DNA of 64,000 bases from Pezicula radicicola (taxonomy: Eukaryota > Ascomycota > Leotiomycetes > Helotiales > Dermateaceae). Positions within the stretch are counted from its first letter, which is position 1. Each line of letters opens with the position of its first letter. Both the position numbers and the translations under genes were made by a program. A model generated the notes under the pieces. It ran no database searches and was not told where the DNA came from. It worked only from the letters and a program-made list of their open reading frames with translations. Below are positions 57,009 through 64,000 of this stretch, one piece after another. The DNA lies in NCBI GenBank assembly GCA_003008705.1, contig PDUO01000005.1, positions 871,997-935,996 on the forward strand, read 5' to 3'.

Positions 57009-59972
57009 ATGTCTGTCTCCATAATTACTACGATATGGGTGCAGGTCGTCGCATTGAAGCCGGCCTTTATTTCGAAGAGCCCCCACTTCAATTTCATTAC
57101 CGTCCATTGTGAGTTCTGACATGGTCTGGTGTAGTGCTATGGTCTTAGGCGTGGATGCTGACTCCTGTTTCTTAGACTTCTGGATCATGGGGATGGCCAT
57201 ACTCGGGTCCATCATGCTATATCCCAGATCAAACATGTCATATATCGATGCCCTATTCCACGCGAGCGGAGCGGCAACGCAGAGTGGATTGAATACAATC
57301 AATCTCAATGACATGAACACATGGCAACAACTTGTACTATACTGGATCCCGATGTGCTGCAATCCCATCACGGTCAACACTTTTGTGGTCTTTCTTAGAC
57401 TCTACTGGTTCGAGAAGCGCTTTCAACATATCACTAAGCAGGCGAAATTAGGAAGGAAGACGTTTTCGAAGAGCAAGTCACAGGCTCGTAATGACAAGGA
57501 TGTCGAGAGGGAAGAGATGGGTGTTAATGGACGCAAGATTACAGTGATGCATAATACGACTAGGGCCAATGGCGGTGGTGCCAACGATGGCGATGAAAAT
57601 CTTCAGGAATATATGGCGAAGAGGGCTTTAAGCCAGGAGAAAGAGAAATCTGGGTCGGGCTCTGCAGGCGACAGTAATAAAAGTTCTGGAAGCGAAGGCC
57701 ACACTCTAGTTTCGGCGCCAACACATCAGACCCAAGTCACCTTTGCAGATAATGTGAAGCGTGGCTACGGCGACAACGATGAAACCCTGCGTATGCCTAT
57801 CCAAAGGAGCGAGGAAGAGCATATCAAGTTTTTACAACGCCAACGCAACCCAGACGATAACAAAGTGCTTCGAATTCCAGGTCCTCGTGACGCTGATCGG
57901 GGCATAGCTCCTGAAGCTGTCGATGACGACGATGGCATCCATCGAACTAATTCTCGTGCTGGGTCAGAACTCAATTCAGTACACGCCAGCGAGGATCTAG
58001 GAGAGGCAGATCCAAACGCAGAGCAACCAGAGAGAAAGAAAAATATCACAATTGCTGAGCCACATCGTCCTGTGACTGAACACATTGTGGAGGATGCTTC
58101 CGCAGCAAAACACACTTTAGACATCTTCCAATTTCGAAAGCGGCCCCGTATGGTGGGCGGCGCCAATCACCACGAGGAGAAAGACCATATCCACCCACTG
58201 CGATCTAGAACAAATACCTTTGCTACTCTCAGACGGGCCCTTACTTCTGATAAGGACCAAGGCATGCCGTATCTGAGTTGGGAGGCTACTGTCGGGCGAA
58301 ACTCAGCATTTGTGGATCTAACTGAAGACCAAAGGGAAGAACTTGGCGGCATAGAGTACAGATCCTTAAAATCGTTGGCTATGATTCTTGTGTCGTACTT
58401 TTGGGGCTTCAGCATATTTGGCGTGGTATGTCTCACGCCATGGATTTACAATTCTTCAATTGCAAAGGTAGTCACTGGAGATGGTCAAGGTAGAGCTTGG
58501 TGGGGTATATTTACCGCGAACTCAGCATTCACTGATCTTGGATACACCCTGACTCCCGATAGCATGATATCTTTCAACACCGCCATATGGCCGCTGTTGT
58601 TGATGTCATTTTTGATCATCATTGGAAACACAGGTTTCCCTATCATGCTTCGGATTATTATTTGGGTGACTTCAAAATGGGTCCCGAAGGATAGCGGAAT
58701 CTGGGAAGAGCTTAAATTTCTGCTTGATCACCCCCGTCGATGCTTTACTTTGCTTTTTCCTGCACAAGCGACCTGGTGGCTATTCTGGATTTTGGTCGTT
58801 TTGAACGGTTTAGATCTTATATTCTTCATCGTCTTGGATGTGAGTTTTATCCTTATTTCACCCCTCCTAAAATTCGCGCATACAATAGATTCGCACATAT
58901 ACTCAAACTCCAGCTTTTACTCACAATCAAATAGCTCGGAAATACAGTAATCACGGAACTACCTGTTCATGTTCGGCTCTTGGAGGGATGGTTCCAGGCT
59001 GTCTCTACGAGGACGGCTGGCTTCGCTGTCGTAAACCTTTCTGCACTCCACCCTGCCATTCAAGTGTCTTACTTGATCATGATGTACATTTCAGTTCTTC
59101 CCATCGCCATCTCAGTTCGTCGAACCAACGTTTACGAAGAGAAGTCTCTCGGTATCTATGGATCGCAGGACGAAGAAAATGAAGATGAAAGCGAGCCGTC
59201 ATACGTTGGTGCACATCTTCGTCGACAACTGTCTTTCGATTTGTGGTTCATATTTGCCGGTTTATTCATCATATCTATCTCGGAAGGCAAGCGAATCCAA
59301 AACGACTCTAACTTCACCATGTTCAATATTCTGTTTGAAATTGTAAGCGCCTATGGTACAGTCGGTCTCAGTCTTGGGTATCCAAATACCGACGCGTCGC
59401 TATCCGCGGAATTTGGAGTAATTGCCAAGCTCATTATCATTGCGATGCAAATACGTGGCCGGCATCGTGGTTTGCCCTACGAGCTTGACCGAGCTATCCT
59501 TCTTCCAAGCGAAAACCTACATAAGAAAGAGGCAGAGGATGCCGATATAAGAATCAGGAGACGTTCTTCAACAATGAACATCGCTGACAATGACGGCACC
59601 GCTTCGGTCGCGTCCGGTAATGCAAGATTGAGAAACAGAAGCATGAGCAACAAACCCGATACACTTAGTGGCAATGGTCAAAAGGGCTCGAATCTTTTAG
59701 GCACATTGTTGCATCCTGGTCCGACGATTCCAAATAATTTTCGTCAACATAGACACACTACAAGTAACGCGACCGATTCTTCCCTTCCTAGAAGAAACAG
59801 TATAGCCGTAGCTAGCGTGGCTAGGGGCAGGCATCCGGATGCAAGGAGTATTAGTCCAGGCCAGCTTAATAGCTTGCCAGAAGGGCGAAGAACAGAGAGA
59901 CGCGCTAGTGAGAGGCGAACCTCGCCCGCTTCAAACATTTCGGTCAAAGAACTTTCTTCCAAGAAGGAATGA
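57009..59972 (+). CDS. TRK1: Potassium transporter Trk1
   Basis: Three exons (57009-57108, 57176-58839, 58935-59972) give 933 aa. Four pore-loop repeats of the Trk/HKT type are visible: SGAATQSGLNTINL, NSAFTDLGYTLTP, STRTAGFAVVNL and SAYGTVGLSLGYP, each with the selectivity-filter glycine, between paired membrane helices. Between the first and second repeats lies a long charged cytoplasmic loop (about 110-440), the fungal Trk hallmark. IRGRHRGLPYELDRAILLP after the last helix is diagnostic. The C-terminal tail is basic and Ser/Arg-rich. Plasma-membrane K+ uptake. The N-terminus (MSVSIITTIWVQVVALKPAF) is short but reaches the conserved HFNFITVHY; an upstream start cannot be excluded. Convergent with the coiled-coil gene. 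Confidence 0.94.
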
Positions 59973-60030
59973 ACACTTGATCTACAAGTATATGGGTTTC
60001 TTTTCTTCTTCTTTTTCTTCTTCTTTTTAT

Positions 60031-60056
60031 GTGTGTGTGTGTGTGTGTGTGTGTGT
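60031..60056 (+). repeat. (GT)13 microsatellite
   Basis: Thirteen uninterrupted GT units after a TTC/TTTTTC-rich tract at 60001-60028, in the TRK1 3' flank. Confidence 0.97.
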
Positions 60057-60389
60057 AACAGGGAGGATCTAGTATTGTAATTGAAGCGTGGTGTTCTGGG
60101 AGCATAGAAGCGGTGTGGATTTTTGATGGCGCATTTTCATGGGTTTACTGGGCATTCTAGATTAGAAGCATCGACAGTCCGTATGCGAATTATGTAATGA
60201 TTTTTTTAACTACAAGAAGTATATATGTCACTATATTTTGTCTATTTTCCTTAGCAACTGCCTACAAGATGCAGTGACGTACCTGGTCTAGCAGCCAAGA
60301 AGTATTCACAGATGCTAGTCCTGTGTCAACGAGTTCAGGAACCGGGAACCACTCGTTTCGTGAATTTCTTGTCGAATTGCGAATCACGA

Positions 60390-60418
60390 AAGTCAAGTGA
60401 GTTACTTGCCTAAATTCA
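60390..60418 (+). repeat. Single 18-bp minisatellite unit
   Basis: AAGTCAAGTGA followed by GTTACTTGCCTAAATTCA (60401-60418): the end of one unit and a full second unit of the family seen at 33003-33066. Confidence 0.45.
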
Positions 60419-60609
60419 TAAGTTGTGGTACTAGGGTTCTCACAAGGCGTTCTAATTACAAAGTGGAAAGACTGAATAAAGTCAAGTTTACTTCGCCTAA
60501 ATATATAAATTCGAAAACGGATTCATCATCAAGCGAGTCAAGAGCTGGAGGGCACAGTCCTCTCTTCATGGTTATAGATAATCATTTGAGATTTCATTCA
60601 TACTATTAT

Positions 60610-63279
60610 TTAGGCTTTCGCTCTCGGTCTTGGTCCATTTGGTAGCCCAGCCCTTGGTCCACCCGGTAATCCAACACCACCCCTCGGCCCATTCGGAAGT
60701 CCTCGAGGAGGACCATTAGATCTTGCCCCCACAGTGTTAAACCTTGCAACTCCAACCTCAGGATCCGTATCACGACCCATCTTTATATCCACTGACTGGC
60801 CTCCTCTTTCGACCCTAGTGCCTCTGTTTACTGGTCTTATACTCCTTCCATTATTGCTACTAATCGATGGCCGTCGTTGTTCTTCTTGTCTTGGGACGGA
60901 AGTCGCACCTGGCATGGGAAAGGCTCCTGGGGCTTGTTGAGGTGGTGCTTGTTGTGCTAAGCCACTTCTTTCTTGTGCAAGGCCTGCAAATGCTGCACGG
61001 ATCTTCTCCTCGGCTTTTGCTAGTTCTTGTTCTTTGGTAAGTGGCTGGTCGTCATCGTCATCTTCTTCTTCCTCTTGTTCTTGTTCTTGCTGGTAACGTA
61101 GTCGCCTTGCCTCTTCTGCTCTCTCGGCTTCAATGCGTCTCTGTTTTCTTTCCTTGGCGAGTTTCTCTTCGGCTATGCGTATAGCTTCATCTTGCTCAAA
61201 TCGTAACTGCTCTTCTCTTTCTCTTTGAACTCGTTCTGCTTCTTCTTGCTGATACCGTAATTCTTCTTCTCTCTCCCTTTCAATACGTTCAGCTTCTTCC
61301 GCTTCATAACGTAATTGCTCCTCCCGCTGTTTTTCGAGCCGTCTCTGCTTTTCAGCTTCTTCCTGTTCGTATCGTAATTGCTCTTGTCTTTCTTTCTCGG
61401 CTCGTCTCTTTTCCTTAGCAATCCTATCATTCTTTCTCTTCTGCGCTCTTGCCTCTTCTTCTTGTTCCTCCCTTAAGCGTTCCGCTTCCTCCCCCTCTCT
61501 CAAGCGTTCCTCTTCTTCCTCTCTCAACCGTTCCTCTTCCTCCTCTTGTGCTTCCCTCCTCCTTTGAGCTCTTTGCTCGGCCTCCTCTTCTTCATATCTC
61601 AATCGCTCAGCTTCTACTTGCTCCTCATACTCCTTCAATCTCTTCAACCTCTCCGCTTCTTTCTTAGAAACCCTATCATCATCTCGATTATCTCTATCTC
61701 GTCTACCACCCTGAATAGCCGGATCCCCAAATCCACTCTCCTCATCAAAAGCACCCGGTATTCTCCTCTCACCACCACCAGCCCTCTCAACACTCCTATC
61801 CCTAACCCCCCTCTCACTCCTCCCCCTCTCCTCCTCCTCCAACTCCTCCCTCTCCCTCTCCCTCCTAACCTCCTCAACAAACCTCCTCATCTCCTCCTCT
61901 TCCTCCCTCCACTTTTGTTCCTGCTCCCTCCACTTCTCACTCTCCTCCATAATCCTCCGTCTCTCAACCTCCATCATCTCCTTCTGCACCGCTATCCTCT
62001 CTGCTTGTCTCTGATGTTCTCTGATTCTACGTTCGCGATATAAGGATTCTTCTTGTGAGGCTTGGACTTCTCGGTTAGACATCAACAGTTTTAGTTCTGC
62101 GGAAGAGGCAGATCCACCGCCTCGGGTTCGGTAGCTTGGGTTGGGGGTGTAGGGTTGGGAGGTTGTACGTTCCTATGGGGGTGATTTGTTAGTTTTTTTA
62201 TTTTGAGAAGTAAGTGAGTTTTTTTGAAAGGGGTTGTGAAATACGAGTTTCGTTGCTAGGAATAGGATTGAATTAAGAAACTTACTTGTAAAGTATTTGC
62301 CCTTAAAATAACAGGTCTCTCACCATCACCATTTAAACCCTTCTCTCTCTGAAACTTAGCAAGAGCTATAGCCTGAGTAGGAGAAATCCTCTCTTCTATA
62401 ACTCCTATAGCTTGTGCTTTCTCCTCGACTTGAATCTCTGAAACTGGTGCTGGAGCAGGAGGTGGACTTGCGTATCCGAATAGATTCGCTAATCTTCCTG
62501 CGTTTGGATTTGGATTTTGAATTGTTTCTGTCGGGTTTGAGAAAGTTGGAATTGGGGTTTGCGTTGGGAGTTTGGGTTCTGGTTCTGGTCTGGTGGGTGG
62601 CGTTGGTGTTACTTCTTTGGGTGTTATGGCTGGAGCTTTTGGTGGGAGGTTTGAATCTGGTTTTATTATTGATTCTGCTGTTGTCGCTGCTGGTGCCGGT
62701 GTTGAAGTTCCGTAGCCGAATAATTTTGCTATTCTTCCTGCGTTCGGAGCCAAAGCTGGGTCTTGTTCTGTAGGTTTTGGAGGTTCGGGTTTTGGTGCTG
62801 CTACTGCTTTTATTTCTACTTGTACAGGTGTTGGTCCTGGTGTCGCTATTGTTGTAGGCGTTGGTTTCGGCATTGATTTTATATCTGAAGTTGGAGTTGA
62901 AGCTGGAACTGGGTCAGGAGTAGCGTAGCCAAACATCTTCGCTACTCTCCCAGCATTAGAATTAGAAGTTGCAGGAGGTGGAAATGGAGATTTTGAATCC
63001 GTTGGGATGGCAGGACTATCATAGAGTTTCTTTCTGGCTGTTGTATTGGTGCGTTGTATACTAATGGTGTCCTATAATCGATTAACTTTTAACTTTAAAT
63101 CAATTCTCTGGAATGAGATTTTTTTTGACTGTACTAACCTTTTGAACGGCTCCTGTAACGGGTAATGACTTTATAGGTTGAGATGCTGATGGTCTAGCTG
63201 TAACACCTTCTGGTTCTACAGGTATTACAGGCTCCGCCGGTTTCGCACTCGAGAAGAAATAGGATCCCCATGTTGACAT
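60610..63279 (-). CDS. Pro-rich and R/E-rich coiled-coil protein with three NAGRxAxxFGY motifs
   Basis: Three exons (63279-63139, 63071-62286, 62172-60610) give 829 aa. It starts MSTWGSYFFSSAKPAEPV. A proline/threonine-rich region (48-300) holds three copies of a short motif: NAGRVAKMFGYA (from residue 86), NAGRIAKLFGYG (157) and NAGRLANLFGYA (237). After SNREVQASQEESLYRERRIREHQ (about 340) comes an almost uninterrupted Glu/Arg/Gln helix of some 300 residues in which RLRYEEEEAE- and EQLRYEAEEAERIERERE-type blocks repeat, likely a long single helix or coiled coil. The C-terminus is Gly/Pro/Arg-rich (RGLPNGPRGGVGLPGGPRAG), RNA-binding-like. I do not recognise the family. Convergent with TRK1. 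Confidence 0.85.
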
Positions 63280-64000
63280 GATGGGCTCGCAAGATATTTG
63301 AGATCTTGAGATTTTTGCTTTGGCCGCCTACACAAGGGACATGCGTAAATGTTTGGTGTGGCTGGTTAGAATTTGGTTTGGTGTCGTACACAGATCAAGG
63401 ATCCTAAATCAGACAAAGTTTTGTGTTAGCAAGGCTTATTTCTTGTTCTTGTTCTGGTAGTTCGGATTAGTTTGCAATCGAAGATCTCTTGCTTTTGTCC
63501 TATGTATCTCACCTCATCTCGGGTGAACACAGAGGGAAGCTGTGACCGCAAAGAATGACTCGTGATTCAGACTAACTGTATCAACTCACTGTATTTAAAT
63601 TAAGTCTAGAACCAAAACCTGTAGTCGTTTAAATTTTGACACTAGTCACAACACACAATTACTGGTAGAAAGAACAGAACAGTAATCGCGCAATAAATTC
63701 CAAGTTTCCAGAGACTTGGATTCAGCGGGATGAAGCAAAAGTATATATTAAAGGAAATTGTAAATGACGGATGATGTGCATATTGTTTTGAAACGGAAAA
63801 TCCCCTTGTTGCCCGTGAATCTGAGACACGCTTGATACTCTACTCGCTTAGCACTCGCATCCGGGACCCGGATCTATGGGGAACCACTTAGACGACGGAT
63901 GTATGGTGGCTGAAACGAGTGATAAGAGTGTTTGGAGAACTTCAGACGGGTTGGGATCTCTTGTGTGTCGGAGATGTGTCCAGGCCGAAGCTATAATGGT
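63280..64000. other. Upstream region of the coiled-coil gene, window edge
   Basis: 721 bases with no supported gene; promoter of the minus-strand gene at its left end. A gene to the right may begin outside the window. Confidence 0.5.

Larger units (their letters stand above)
59973..60609. other. Convergent intergenic region
   Basis: 637 bases between the 3' ends of TRK1 and the coiled-coil gene. Contains a CTT-rich tract followed by a GT microsatellite, and one 18-bp repeat unit near 60390-60418. Confidence 0.6.

Noticed and set aside
61546..62043. Leucine/proline-rich frame on the plus strand
   Set aside because: Mirror of the E/R-rich coiled-coil repeats; such GA-rich coding sequence always leaves long complementary frames.

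Overview
The window is nuclear DNA of a filamentous ascomycete (Pezizomycotina). Evidence: dense short introns (about 45-60 nt) with GTAAGT-type donors and CTAAC/CTGAC branch sites, intron-bearing and intronless tRNA genes, ascomycete-type orthologues, and gene-poor AT-rich islands with transition-only (RIP-like) decay. The 2EXR and F-box proteins and the pectinase make a Leotiomycetes-like plant-associated fungus plausible, but that rank is inference. All gene models were spliced by hand; every exon set was checked for phase and an uninterrupted frame.

Layout. 1-4.2 kb: an AT-rich island around a 2EXR-domain gene. 4.2-11 kb: a conserved housekeeping block with the TFIIH helicase XPB/Ssl2, a CHY zinc-finger protein, proteasome subunit alpha-4 (with a 7-nt microexon) and a mitochondrial D-2-hydroxyacid/D-lactate dehydrogenase. 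11-15.4 kb: an AT-rich gap with one decayed gene. 15.4-18.3 kb: an OPT-family oligopeptide transporter. 18.3-21 kb: an AT-rich gap. 21-28 kb: condensin subunit Ycg1/Cnd3, a mitochondrial cysteine synthase-like enzyme, an unknown mitochondrial protein and mitoribosomal protein bL19m. 28.5-29.2 kb: tRNA-Gln(UUG), with an intron, and tRNA-Ala(AGC). 29.5-31.1 kb: a short-chain dehydrogenase gene with an in-frame 687-bp tandem duplication, ruined by transition mutations. 31-36.2 kb: an 18-bp minisatellite family and a six-exon F-box gene whose introns carry the same repeat. 37-38.7 kb: a secreted GH28 exopolygalacturonase. 39-64 kb: a dense block with Vps54 and Mcm5 (head to head), a membrane-anchored AMP-binding-like protein, Pom34, Hid1, an epoxide-hydrolase-like protein, the potassium transporter Trk1 and a long R/E-rich coiled-coil protein.

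The genes do not form one pathway or a secondary-metabolite cluster. The most unusual items are the dispersed 18-bp minisatellite (intergenic and intronic), the RIP-like decay of the tandem dehydrogenase duplication, two likely pseudoenzymes (AMP-binding-like and epoxide-hydrolase-like), the proteasome microexon, and the coiled-coil protein with three copies of an NAGRxAxxFGY motif.
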